This document shows positions 17,198-28,554 of a stretch of 64,000 bases of DNA, piece after piece; position 1 is the first letter of the stretch; each line of letters begins with the position of its first letter. The translations under genes were made by a program, and so were the position numbers. Under the pieces are notes generated by a model, which was given only the letters and a program-made list of their open reading frames with translations, made no database searches and had not been told where the DNA came from. This stretch comes from an uncultured Glaciecola sp. (GTDB lineage: Bacteria > Pseudomonadota > Gammaproteobacteria > Enterobacterales > Alteromonadaceae), in the NCBI GenBank assembly GCA_905479945.1, contig CAJQOP010000003.1, forward strand, positions 1-64,000, given 5' to 3'.

Positions 17198-18622
17198 TTA
17201 TTTGCGCTTTTTCTTAAATCCAAAGAATCCGTTTTCCTTGATTTGCTCAGCTACCAAACTAGGAACGCTCTTTTCCCACTCACCAGGCCCTGATTTTAAG
17301 GCTTTCAACAAGTCTCTCGAGTAGATGTTGAATAGTGATTTATCACTATTCTCTAAACCAGTAAGAAAATCATTTTCCAATAAATGACGGTACAAGAAGC
17401 GTAAATGAACTTGTACTTTCAGATCCGAGAAGTCTCTGATTTCACCTTCTGAGTTTAGCTCTGGGTAAATAAACATGCGGGTATTGTCAGGAAATAGCTT
17501 ACCAAAACCCTCCAAGATGCCGCCTTCAACTCCACGATAAGAGTCCTCGTCAAAGATTTGTTTGAGGTTAATCATGCCAACAACGATACCAATTTTCATT
17601 TTGGTATATTGGCGGAAATACTCGCGTAGCTTAAAGTATCTTGTGTAATCCGAAATCATTACGTTGTAGCCGAGCGCATTCAGAATTTGCACGCGTTGAA
17701 CTAGATCTTCCTCAGGTACCTCGTTATCGTGTCCCTTTGCATCATTCAATGATATCTCTGCAATAACAATAGTGTTGCTATCATCAATACCAGCCTGCTC
17801 AAGAAAGGCTTTTTTACCCTGCTCAATCATGTCCAAATTAAGATTGGTCACAGGCCTGAAGGAACCTCGAATAGTGATTACGTTTTTCTTATAAAGCATC
17901 TCTGCAGGAACGCAAATACTGCCATCTGGGTTGAACATAATGGCGCGAGTTTTCCAGCTTCGAATTAAATGAAGATTGATTGCACGGTTATCGAGGTCTT
18001 CAAAATACGGGCCAATGAACTCAATTGAGTCTATTTCAATACGTCCGGGTTTAATATTGTCAGTTAAAGAATCGATGATCATTTTAGGGTTTTCGAAATA
18101 GTAGTACGCAGCGTAAATCAGATTTACCCCTAACACACCAAGTGCTTGCTGCTGTGCTTCCGCATTGTCGTCGCGCATGCGCACATGTACTTTAATATTA
18201 GACGGTTCGGCGCCAGGATACATTTGAACTCTGACACCGCACCATGCATGGCATTCGTTTTGACGATTAAAGCTTTTCGCAGATACGGTAGCAGCGTAAG
18301 CGAAATAACGAGAGGATTTTGAGCGGCCATCACTTACTCGCTCAAGTACGAGATCTAATTCTTGCACCATCATGGCTTTAACGCGCGCTTTACTTACATA
18401 ACGACCGTCATTTTGAACACCATAAATCGCATCTGAAAACTTCATATCGTAAGCAGACATTGTTTTTGCAATAGTGCCTGCAGCAGCGCCAGCAAGGAAA
18501 AATTGTCTCGCCACTTCTTGACCGGCGCCAATCTCAACGATAGTGCCATACTTTTTGTCGTCTAGATTTAAACGCAGGGCTTTTTGTGAAGTATCTCTGT
18601 TGCTAACGTTCTTATGTTCCAT
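17198..18622 (-). CDS. Conserved protein of unknown function
   Basis: About 474 residues. ATG 18622 is used, since AGGAG lies four bases upstream; the longer frame to 18667 lacks one. I recall a widespread bacterial family with the same opening (MEHKNVSNRDTSQKALRLNL) and a VEIGAGQEVARQFF stretch, but its names in databases are inconsistent and I do not trust them. There is no signal peptide or membrane helix. The tail is rich in Lys/Phe (FGFKKKRK). It appears to be monocistronic, and no catalytic motif could be assigned. Confidence 0.7.
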   Translation of the reverse strand: MEHKNVSNRDTSQKALRLNLDDKKYGTIVEIGAGQEVARQFFLAGAAAGTIAKTMSAYDMKFSDAIYGVQNDGRYVSKARVKAMMVQELDLVLERVSDGRSKSSRYFAYAATVSAKSFNRQNECHAWCGVRVQMYPGAEPSNIKVHVRMRDDNAEAQQQALGVLGVNLIYAAYYYFENPKMIIDSLTDNIKPGRIEIDSIEFIGPYFEDLDNRAINLHLIRSWKTRAIMFNPDGSICVPAEMLYKKNVITIRGSFRPVTNLNLDMIEQGKKAFLEQAGIDDSNTIVIAEISLNDAKGHDNEVPEEDLVQRVQILNALGYNVMISDYTRYFKLREYFRQYTKMKIGIVVGMINLKQIFDEDSYRGVEGGILEGFGKLFPDNTRMFIYPELNSEGEIRDFSDLKVQVHLRFLYRHLLENDFLTGLENSDKSLFNIYSRDLLKALKSGPGEWEKSVPSLVAEQIKENGFFGFKKKRK

Positions 18623-18951
18623 GGGGCTCCTGAATGCGCATCTAAAAGTAAAGTTTCTAAGGACCAAAATATGAAGAGTTGTACTATTGTTCTATCGGCA
18701 GACAGAAACAATTTTCCAGAAAAATGAAGGATACACCTTATTTATGTATATTTCACATTGAAAACAACATATTCCATCAACGATGCCGTTAAAAATTGCG
18801 TTTCACCTTGGCCTTTCTGAATAAGGTTCAAGCTTGTTCCAAACACTAGGATTAGATTCACCGTAAAGCAACTATAGAATCGAACTCAGAAAAGTAATCA
18901 CCCTGTGATATAGTTTTGGCGCATAAATCTAGCAAAGTTCAAAGGAAAAAA

Positions 18952-20172
18952 ATGACAACCATTGGTATTGGCACACAAACGTCAAAGCAAGCATTAGCAA
19001 CATTAAGCGATATGACAAACACGCTTACTCCCATTCAAGCTGAAGAACATTTAGCGCGCATTGCTAAAGCTCAAGCATATATGCAAGCAAACAATATTGA
19101 TGCCATCTATCTAAACGCAGGAACAAATCTTACCTATTTCACCGGTATGCTTTGGTACGCGAGTGAGCGCATGGTTGGCGCTATATTGCCCGCTCTAGGT
19201 GATGTGCAATATATAGCGCCTTATTTTGAAATTGGCAGTCTGAATGGATTCAAAGTAATTGATGGCCCAATACATGGTTGGCAAGAGCACCAAAGCCCCT
19301 ACACTTTATTTGTGCAGGTATTAAAGCAATTGAATATTAGCGATACGGCCACAATTGGTATCGATGAAAGCGCGCAATTTTTTATATTCGACGGTATTAA
19401 TAAGGCGCAAACTGGCTTAAATTTAATAAACGCACAAGCGGTTACAGCGCATTGCAGAATGCAAAAATCTGATCAGGAAATTGCGCTAATGCAAGGCGCA
19501 ATGAATATGACGCTTGCTGTACATCAAGCGACAGCAAGTATGCTTTATGAAGGCATAAGCACCACTGAAGTAGAAACTTTCATTAAACTGGCGCATCAAA
19601 AAGTTGGTGCACCGGGTAACTATTTCTGCATTGTACTTTTTGGCGTAGCCACCTCTTTTCCGCATGGTGTTAAAGATGCGCAAGTGCTCAAAAAAGGCGA
19701 TGTGGTGTTAATAGATACCGGTTGCAAAGTTCACAACTATATATCAGATATTACCCGCACTTACGTGTTTGGTGAACCAACGAGTCGGCAACGAAAATTT
19801 TGGGATACTGAAAAGTCCGCGCAACTTGCTGGCTTTAATGCCGCGAAAATAGGTAAACCCTGCGAGTCTGTTGATGATGCAGTGCGCAGCTATTTGACAT
19901 CACAAGACTTAGGGCCTGAATATCAAACGCCTGGCTGCCCTCATCGCACAGGCCATGGTATTGGTTTAGATATTCATGAATGGCCATATTTAGTAGGTGG
20001 GAATAAAACATCGCTCGCCACAGGTATGTGCTTTAGTAACGAGCCCATGCTAGTAGTGCCTGATGAGTTTGGCGTTCGTTTAGAAGACCATTTTTATATG
20101 ACCGACGCCGGCCCGCGCTGGTTTACCGAACCAAGCAACAGCATAGATGACCCTTTTGGCTTGCATAAATAG
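18952..20172 (+). CDS. M24-family Xaa-Pro aminopeptidase/dipeptidase
   Basis: About 406 residues. ATG 18952, immediately after AAAGGAAA, is chosen over the upstream TTG at 18916. It has an N-terminal creatinase-like domain (about 25-165) and a C-terminal pita-bread domain. All five metal ligands are visible: Asp in LIDTG, Asp in YISDITRT, His in HGIGLDIHEWP, Glu in SNEPM and Glu in VRLEDH. It should release N-terminal residues ahead of proline. It is cytoplasmic, with no signal peptide. Confidence 0.9.
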   Translation: MTTIGIGTQTSKQALATLSDMTNTLTPIQAEEHLARIAKAQAYMQANNIDAIYLNAGTNLTYFTGMLWYASERMVGAILPALGDVQYIAPYFEIGSLNGFKVIDGPIHGWQEHQSPYTLFVQVLKQLNISDTATIGIDESAQFFIFDGINKAQTGLNLINAQAVTAHCRMQKSDQEIALMQGAMNMTLAVHQATASMLYEGISTTEVETFIKLAHQKVGAPGNYFCIVLFGVATSFPHGVKDAQVLKKGDVVLIDTGCKVHNYISDITRTYVFGEPTSRQRKFWDTEKSAQLAGFNAAKIGKPCESVDDAVRSYLTSQDLGPEYQTPGCPHRTGHGIGLDIHEWPYLVGGNKTSLATGMCFSNEPMLVVPDEFGVRLEDHFYMTDAGPRWFTEPSNSIDDPFGLHK

Positions 20173-20254
20173 AGTTGTAGAATGAAAAGAACTGGCTGCT
20201 AGCAATAACTATGTTTGTTTTTTGAAAGTGTAGCTAGTTCTCATATTAATTCGG

Positions 20255-21204
20255 CTAATTACTTTCCAGGAAGCGCTTTACTGCCAATACTGTTGCTTGG
20301 GGATCTTCCTCATGAGGCACATGGCCCAACTCATCAAAGACCAGCAACTGACTGTTTGCGATGTCGTGCTCAAATTGCTTTCCAAGCTTTGGTAGGATCA
20401 AGCGGTCTTTGCCTCCCCATATAATAAGCGTCGGCATATCAATCGTTTTAATTCTATCAAACAAAAGCCCTGGTGATGACTGCTTGAATCGTTCTTTTAA
20501 AGCTTCGCGGTTACCCTCTCGAAGGGCTAGGTCGTAGTATCGGTCAACTAATTCATCGCTTACTAAATCAGGATTTCCATAAACATTGCGAAGACTCTGT
20601 GCTACCAGTGATTTAGGTAAAACGTTTTTTAACACCGCACTGGCTAGAGGATTTTGTGACAATTTAAATGCAAGCGGAACCGACTTAGCTTGAGAAGGAT
20701 ATCCACTGGCATTTACTAATACTAACTTAGATACTCGTTCGGGATTCAATACAGCAGTCGCCCAAGAAACATAGCCGCCCAAAGAATTGCCTGCTAATAC
20801 CGCTTTTTTCACTTTCAACTCGTCTAATACGGCAACAACCACATCAGCATAACGCTCGATTGTGTAATTATTCTTAGGGTCTGGCCCGGTTAAACCAAAT
20901 CCAGGTAAGTCGAAACGAATAACTCTTCGGCCTTGTTTTAATTCATCCACCCAACCATTCCATGTATGTAATGAGGCGCTTGTGCCATGGATTAAAACAA
21001 TCGGATCTTGGTCAGTTTTAGGGCCTTCGTCTCTTAAATGAATATTCATGCCAGCAATATTTAAAAACTGCGAGGGTTGTTGGGCCCACTTCTGGCTCAG
21101 CTCATCAACAGGCTTGTCGGGGCTTGATTAATATAAATATAGATGGCCAATGAGCCCACTAATATCAACAACAAATACAAACAATACTTTATGAACTTAG
21201 ACAC
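20255..21204 (-). pseudogene. Membrane-anchored alpha/beta hydrolase split by a one-base frameshift
   Basis: Residues from ATG 21049 onward (264 codons) form an intact alpha/beta hydrolase: IHGTSAS oxyanion region, GNSLGG nucleophile elbow, WGGKD acid and LGHVPH histidine. The same frame continues upstream as open sequence (PDKPVDELSQKWAQQPSQFL) to a stop without any start codon. A GTG at 21204 in another frame encodes a membrane anchor ending in YIYINQA exactly where this begins. The frames meet at a run of four C on the coding strand (21119-21122), and a fifth C would join them. It could be a real null mutation, slippage or a sequencing error. Translation from 21049 may still give a soluble enzyme. 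Confidence 0.7.
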
Positions 21205-21431
21205 TTATCTCAATACCTCTTTATTGAACGAATATCAGCATGTACTTCACCAAAGCCTTTTTAAGCGATATCTCACCGCGACTTTTAGAATTTCCAGGTA
21301 GAAAATATGTTAAACAACACCGATTGAACCTGCACTAACAATGATGATGCCGAATGTAGTTATAATTACGTATTATGGTAATAGAGTAGATGGTAATATT
21401 AACATAAATCACTGCGAGGAACGCAAGCTCT

Positions 21432-22247
21432 ATGGCAAACTTTGTAAGTAAAATAACCGCGCCGTTAAAAACTCACATACTTATTCTATCGATTATTATT
21501 AGTTTTTCTGCGCTTGCTACAGAAACTAAAGTAGATCGTTACGCCTTAGTGATTGGCAATTCAAATTATCAAGTTTCTCCATTAGATAATGCTGTCAATG
21601 ATGCTAGCGCCATTACTTCTAGTTTGACCGATTTAGGCTTTGACGTTACCTCCGTATTTGATTCGTCTTCGCAAGATCTACATGCGAAAGTTGAGCAATT
21701 TTATACTCATATTAAGAACCAAAAAAGTGAGCAATCCTTAGCATTGGTTTATTACGCGGGACATGCTATTCAAATTGAACATAGTAACTATCTTGTCCCC
21801 GTAGACGTCAAGTTCGGCAGTAAAGAAGCCTTTATGGCTGGCCTCTTTAACATCAATAAGTTGTTTGCTCATATTGCTACATTTAGCGATATACAAAACA
21901 TTATTATTTTGGACGCATGCCGAAACAACCCTTTTAATATTGCCTCAGTGACTATTTCAAACGGACTTGCGCCTTTAGAAGCGCCATCTGATACCCTCAT
22001 TGCTTATGCGACAGAGCCTGGGGGCATTGCGTCCGACGGTGTAGATGATAATGGTGTATATACCAAGCACTTACTGCGCTATATCAAACAAGAAATCAGC
22101 GTTGAGGAAATATTTAAAAAAGTGAGAAAAGGTGTCGCGAGAGAAACTAGACATAAGCAAATCCCGTGGGAACATTCATCCTTATTACAAGACGTTTATA
22201 TTAATCCTCCGCTGAATAAAAACATGCCCGACATAATTGCGTTTTAA
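21432..22247 (+). CDS. Exported caspase-like (peptidase C14) protein
   Basis: A 271-residue protein with a signal peptide (cleavage near ALA-TE). The p20-like domain begins with YALVIGNSNY and carries the catalytic pair: His in VYYAGHAIQ and Cys in LDACRNNP. Such proteins cleave after basic residues in eukaryotic and bacterial relatives, but the substrate here is unknown. No effector domain follows, as the protein ends about 50 residues after the fold. It is convergent with the beta-barrel gene and has no obvious toxin or immunity partner. Confidence 0.85.
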   Translation: MANFVSKITAPLKTHILILSIIISFSALATETKVDRYALVIGNSNYQVSPLDNAVNDASAITSSLTDLGFDVTSVFDSSSQDLHAKVEQFYTHIKNQKSEQSLALVYYAGHAIQIEHSNYLVPVDVKFGSKEAFMAGLFNINKLFAHIATFSDIQNIIILDACRNNPFNIASVTISNGLAPLEAPSDTLIAYATEPGGIASDGVDDNGVYTKHLLRYIKQEISVEEIFKKVRKGVARETRHKQIPWEHSSLLQDVYINPPLNKNMPDIIAF

Positions 22248-22280
22248 TGTCACTAAGCGCAATGATTACCTGGATTCTTA

Positions 22281-23093
22281 TTAAAATACGTAGAATAAAC
22301 CTACGTGCAGTGTGGTAAACGTTTCATCAATATTTTTAAATGAAGTACCATCAAAAGTTATATCTTGTTGGTAATCATTTTTTTTGAATCGAGTTTGAAA
22401 AAGTAAATTTGTTGATAAGGGCATTGTCCAACTAATGCCGTAGCTGAAACCGTCTAAATCACCTTGTATTGTACCGGTCAGATCATCAAATTCTAGCTCT
22501 TCATCTTCCTCCTCGTCTTCATCACTGTCGGTATTTGCGCCAAAGTTGTTCGTTGCATCGAGCAAGGCATAGGCTAAAAATATATTAAGCCGCCCTGCTT
22601 TTTCAAATTTCCAGCTATAGCTAGCACCCGCATAGAAGCCGTCTTGCTCATAGCTTTCGCTAAGTGTATTGGATATTCCTTCATCCTCGTCATCTCTGCT
22701 CATAAAATCCATTTTTGTTTTGCCGAGCTTGTACCCAGTAAAAATAGACCATTGCTCTGATAGCTGATAACCCAAGGTAATATCATGGTCATACCGCGAT
22801 GCTTTTCCGATATCCTCTTCTTCAGAAATAACAGCATCTTCCAATGTGAAATTGCTGTTTAATGATAATTGCCATCCATTAAGCGTTGCACCAACCATCA
22901 AGTTCGCATTAGGAAAACTGATATCGTGATCGAGTTTTTCGGGAAATGAAAAATTACTATAACCTAGCGAAACACCCGTAATTATTCGAGTATCGTCAAA
23001 TAAATCATCGGCCTTAGCTAGCGGACTCAATGCAAAAAGCGCAGCGGAAACAATGGTAAATGGAGAGGTGACTAAACGTTTAGTAATAAACAT
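22281..23093 (-). CDS. Outer-membrane beta-barrel protein
   Basis: About 270 residues. ATG 23093, behind AAGGAA, gives a clean signal peptide ending SPLAKA-DD; the upstream in-frame extension has no such signal. The mature part is made of alternating amphipathic strands such as SLGYSNFSF and LGYQLSEQWSIFTGYKLGKTKM, and it ends in Phe as outer-membrane barrels do (LFYVF). An Asp/Glu-rich insertion of about 15 residues lies near the middle (DEDEEEDEELEFDD), probably an acidic surface loop. Function is unknown. Confidence 0.75.
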   Translation of the reverse strand: MFITKRLVTSPFTIVSAALFALSPLAKADDLFDDTRIITGVSLGYSNFSFPEKLDHDISFPNANLMVGATLNGWQLSLNSNFTLEDAVISEEEDIGKASRYDHDITLGYQLSEQWSIFTGYKLGKTKMDFMSRDDEDEGISNTLSESYEQDGFYAGASYSWKFEKAGRLNIFLAYALLDATNNFGANTDSDEDEEEDEELEFDDLTGTIQGDLDGFSYGISWTMPLSTNLLFQTRFKKNDYQQDITFDGTSFKNIDETFTTLHVGLFYVF

Positions 23094-23265
23094 ACTATTC
23101 CTTGTATGATATGGTGGTTTTTTGAACGAACAAATGTTTAAACTACTATTTTTGTTATAGGATATAAAGAGTAGCACAAAATTTACCAAATATTTTTTAA
23201 AGGTATCCGTATATAATTTCACCAATGGCTCATCGTGCTATTTCATGAATAGAAAGGATTGATAA

Positions 23266-23493
23266 ATGAACCGTAATTATTCAAGTTTTACATTACTCAA
23301 ACTGGTAACAGTGGTTTCAGTTTCTTTATTGTCGGCTTGCGGCAGCACAATGCAAGAAGATGAACTGCCAACATGCCGCTCTGATAGCCCTGATTTATCG
23401 AGCTGTCCGGAAGAGTCGGATAAACCGGAAGACAGAGGTTACAATCCATGCTTAATCAATAAGAATTTGCCGGTGTGTAAATCGAGTGAATAA
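23266..23493 (+). CDS. Small Cys-rich lipoprotein
   Basis: A 75-residue protein with a lipobox (LLSAC at about residues 21-25), so it is predicted to be a lipoprotein. The short mature part is acidic and has four further cysteines, enough for two disulfides. Its stop overlaps the next gene's GTG by eight bases, indicating coupled translation. I recognise no family. Confidence 0.6.
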   Translation: MNRNYSSFTLLKLVTVVSVSLLSACGSTMQEDELPTCRSDSPDLSSCPEESDKPEDRGYNPCLINKNLPVCKSSE

Positions 23494-24043
23494 AACAGCG
23501 GAAAAACTACAGATTGCTGAAATTATTGGTACTTGGATAGCAGCAGTTGCAGTTGTTCTCGGTGGTTTGTTTGGTGCATTCCAATATTTAGAGCATAAAG
23601 CCGCGATGCGTATTGATCGCTCAATGTCATTTGTAGAGCGCTATCAAGGCAATACACTGTTGGTCTCGGCTAGGTTGAAAATTAGTTATTCAATGAATCA
23701 GCATGTTCCGAATATAAACAAACTGCTCACAAGCCCTGACTTAACCCCAGATGAACTTGCGAACATTTATAGTAATGAATTGGTAAAAATTGTGGAGCGT
23801 GACGAGCTAGCGGCGGATTTAGAGCAGATATTTACGTTCTACGAGCAAATTTTAATTTGTCGAGAGATGGATTTATGTGACGCCGAGGTTACCGCACAAT
23901 TTTTTGATGTAGATGCTAAAAACTATATTCTCACTTTCTACCCTTATATTTGTAATGTACGTGAACAATGGAATAACCCGAAACAATATGAACGTTTAGT
24001 TAGTTTTTATGTGGGTGGCAATGAAGATTTATGTGATGCTTGA
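23486..24043 (+). CDS. Membrane-anchored protein of unknown function
   Basis: A 185-residue protein starting at a GTG inside the end of the lipoprotein gene. One N-terminal membrane helix (about residues 14-35) is followed by an Arg/Glu-rich helical part of about 150 residues with five cysteines. The overlap argues that it works with the lipoprotein. No domain was recognised. Confidence 0.6.
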   Translation: MNKTAEKLQIAEIIGTWIAAVAVVLGGLFGAFQYLEHKAAMRIDRSMSFVERYQGNTLLVSARLKISYSMNQHVPNINKLLTSPDLTPDELANIYSNELVKIVERDELAADLEQIFTFYEQILICREMDLCDAEVTAQFFDVDAKNYILTFYPYICNVREQWNNPKQYERLVSFYVGGNEDLCDA

Positions 24044-24191
24044 TCAGTGTTTTTAATGGCAATTAGCGCATCTTATTGTTAGAGAAGTTGGTTAAGCTTT
24101 TTACGTATGATAATCTGCACCGCATAAATACTTAAATAATTGGGTTGTCAAAGACTTGTTGAATATAAATTATTTGTGTGGGAGGCGAATA

Positions 24192-25145
24192 GTGCCCAAT
24201 TTGTTGAGTTCCTATTTTAAAAAGAAAGGGCTACTAATAAAGCTTTTCCTCATCGTTTTGTTTGTTTTCACACAAAACGCATCGGCAGATCTTCCAGATG
24301 AAGATGATAAGCCCACTATTTACTTTGAATACTTGCCCTTTGTCGAAGCTTACAAGACTCAACAAGCGGGGAACGCGGTGTCTGCATCTAACTTGTTGTT
24401 CGTGCAAAACACCAAAAACGAAGCTGTCATTAAGTTTCTTCCGTCTATTCGACTCCAAACTGAGTTGAACGCCGACACAGAAAAACCAATTTGTGTATTA
24501 TTTAAACTTAAAACAAGCGAACGTTTAGACAAGTATTACTTTTCATTGCCAATCAGTTTTTTGCCGACAAATCGCCTTTATTTACGGCCAGGAATGCCGC
24601 CCCTCCCTCTTGAACTGCTAAATGAAAAAGGCGCACTCAAATACATCTCGCCTCTATTTAATGATAAGCAGAACACAATCTTGTTTTGGGACGGTATTAG
24701 TTATGGTGAGCTAGTCGATGATGCTTTGAAGAAATTACCCAGTGAGAACAAAGTTGTCATTAAGGGAGTTTCCTCAAACGGACTCTTAATAAATATGATT
24801 GAACGTGGCAGGGCCGATTATGCCATTATGTTCCCATCTGAAGTAGCCGAATTTGGTAGCAAAGAGCCAGCCTTTGATTTGTTGCCATATAAGCTAAATG
24901 GTGTTGAACCAATATCTACAGGGCATTTAATGTGCAACAAAAATGAAGCGAGTAAAGCTTGGATAAGCAAATTCAACGACATCCTAGTTGAAATGTACCA
25001 ATCAGCTGAGTTCATACAAGCTAACACTTTTAATATCACTCCTCAGCAAGAAATATTGGTAATCAATGCAATTAATCAAGTCAAATCTAACACGCTAAAA
25101 ATCAAGCCTATAGATTACAGTGCGACGGCAGGCAAACAGCATTAG
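24192..25145 (+). CDS. Periplasmic solute-binding-protein-like protein (SBP family 3 fold)
   Basis: About 317 residues. GTG 24192 is chosen because GGGAGG ends six bases before it; the ATG at 24156 lacks a site. The signal peptide ends near NASA-DL. The pattern resembles amino-acid-type binding proteins without a transporter: FSLPISFLPTNRLYLRPG, GRADYAIMFPSE and a C-terminal helical tail. Such stand-alone proteins often sense rather than transport. It is possibly cotranscribed with the lipoprotein and membrane protein genes just upstream, although a 148-base gap separates them. Confidence 0.65.
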   Translation: MPNLLSSYFKKKGLLIKLFLIVLFVFTQNASADLPDEDDKPTIYFEYLPFVEAYKTQQAGNAVSASNLLFVQNTKNEAVIKFLPSIRLQTELNADTEKPICVLFKLKTSERLDKYYFSLPISFLPTNRLYLRPGMPPLPLELLNEKGALKYISPLFNDKQNTILFWDGISYGELVDDALKKLPSENKVVIKGVSSNGLLINMIERGRADYAIMFPSEVAEFGSKEPAFDLLPYKLNGVEPISTGHLMCNKNEASKAWISKFNDILVEMYQSAEFIQANTFNITPQQEILVINAINQVKSNTLKIKPIDYSATAGKQH

Positions 25146-25280
25146 TTTGTCAGTGCTGCAGTTTGCATGTGGAGCTTATAGAGGCTAGTGTCATAACTTT
25201 AGTCGGATAAGAAGCATGACAACAATAAAAAATTAGAACATATCAATTTAAACGCTAAAATTTAAAAAGAAAACGACAAT

Positions 25281-26360
25281 ATGCCACAACCTAGCACACC
25301 CGTGACCTTTAGAAACGACGTTCGCATGCCTAACAGATTTATGTTAGCCCCATTGACCAATACCCAAAGCCATGATGACGGAAAACTATCTGATGAAGAG
25401 TATCATTGGCTAACTATGCGAGCTGAAGGTGGTTTTGGACTAACCATGACTTGTGCCTCGCACGTTCAATTCATTGGCAAAGGATTCCCTGGGCAATTGG
25501 GTATTTATGACGATGAACATATTGAAGGGCATCAACGTTTAGCAACCACCATAAAAGCCAATGGCAGTTTAGCCATTATACAATTGCATCATGCCGGTAT
25601 GCGCTCTCCAGAAGACCAGATTGATCAGCAGCCCGTTTCTGCATCCGATGTTGAAAAATACAACACACGCGGTTTGTCTTTAGATGAAGTACACCAGTTG
25701 CGCGATGACTTCATTGCAGCAGCCGTGCGCGCACAGAAATGTGGTTACAGTGGAGTAGAAGTCCATGGTGCGCACGGTTATATTTTAACTCAGTTTTTAA
25801 GCGCAGATATTAATAAACGCGCGGACGAGTATGGTGGAAATTTACTTAATCGTGCACGCTTACTTTTTGAAATTGTGGATGCGATCAGGGCAACTTGCGG
25901 TAGAAATTTTCTATTAGGCGTACGTTTGTCTCCAGAGCGTTTTGGTATGCAGTTAAGTGAAGTGAAAACCGTCTGCAAGCTATTAATTGACAACCACGAT
26001 ATAGATTTTTTAGACCTATCACTGTGGGATGTTTTTAAACAACCTGAAGAAGAGGCACACAAAAATAAGAGCCTACTCCAGCACTTCACGGAGATAGATT
26101 ATAAAGACGTAAAATTGACCGTTGCGGGAAAAATAAATACAGGTAAAGACGTACAAGCGGTTTTGGATGCTGGCGTTGATTTTGTCGCAATTGGACGTTC
26201 TGCCATTTTACATCACGATTTCCCAAAACAAGTAAGCGCTAACGCTGATTTTGAACCTGCACAACTTCCGGTAAGCCAAGCACATTTAGCCAAAGAAGGC
26301 TTAAGCGAAAAGTTTTTGACTTACATGAAAGGTTGGGAAGGCTTTGTAAAAGAGGGGTAA
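25281..26360 (+). CDS. Old Yellow Enzyme-family NADH:flavin oxidoreductase
   Basis: A 359-residue FMN-dependent TIM-barrel protein. Visible family signatures are MLAPLTNTQS near the N-terminus, IQLHHAGM, VEVHGAHGYILTQF, RADEYGGNL and VAIGRSAI near the phosphate site. These enzymes reduce activated C=C bonds using NAD(P)H, and the substrate is unknown. It is convergent with fadH, itself an OYE-type enzyme, with a 40-base gap. Confidence 0.88.
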   Translation: MPQPSTPVTFRNDVRMPNRFMLAPLTNTQSHDDGKLSDEEYHWLTMRAEGGFGLTMTCASHVQFIGKGFPGQLGIYDDEHIEGHQRLATTIKANGSLAIIQLHHAGMRSPEDQIDQQPVSASDVEKYNTRGLSLDEVHQLRDDFIAAAVRAQKCGYSGVEVHGAHGYILTQFLSADINKRADEYGGNLLNRARLLFEIVDAIRATCGRNFLLGVRLSPERFGMQLSEVKTVCKLLIDNHDIDFLDLSLWDVFKQPEEEAHKNKSLLQHFTEIDYKDVKLTVAGKINTGKDVQAVLDAGVDFVAIGRSAILHHDFPKQVSANADFEPAQLPVSQAHLAKEGLSEKFLTYMKGWEGFVKEG

Positions 26361-26400
26361 TGCCGTTAAGCCCCGCCCCTTTTTTTATTTAGTAAGCAAG

Positions 26401-28455
<2,055 letters not shown>

Positions 28456-28495
28456 CTAGTAAAAGTGGATTATTTGGCCGTTATGCTGCAATATA

Positions 28496-28531
28496 GACAG
28501 CGTCAAGATAGGCCATTATTTGGACGCTGTC
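28496..28531. promoter_or_regulatory. Inverted repeat between fadH and tetR, candidate operator
   Basis: GACAGCGTC (28496-28504) and its exact reverse complement GACGCTGTC (28523-28531) are separated by 18 bases. Both arms continue as a direct repeat ending TCAAGATA. The position, just upstream of the likely tetR start at 28555 and between divergent genes, suits binding by the TetR protein. A stem-loop in the mRNA is the alternative. Confidence 0.45.
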
Positions 28532-28554
28532 AAGATACATGCTACATTGCTAAA

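Noticed and set aside
17003-17293. 96-codon plus-strand frame in the gap after the NspS-like gene
   Set aside because: It runs antisense into the end of the 17198-18622 gene, has no ribosome-binding site and no recognisable domain.
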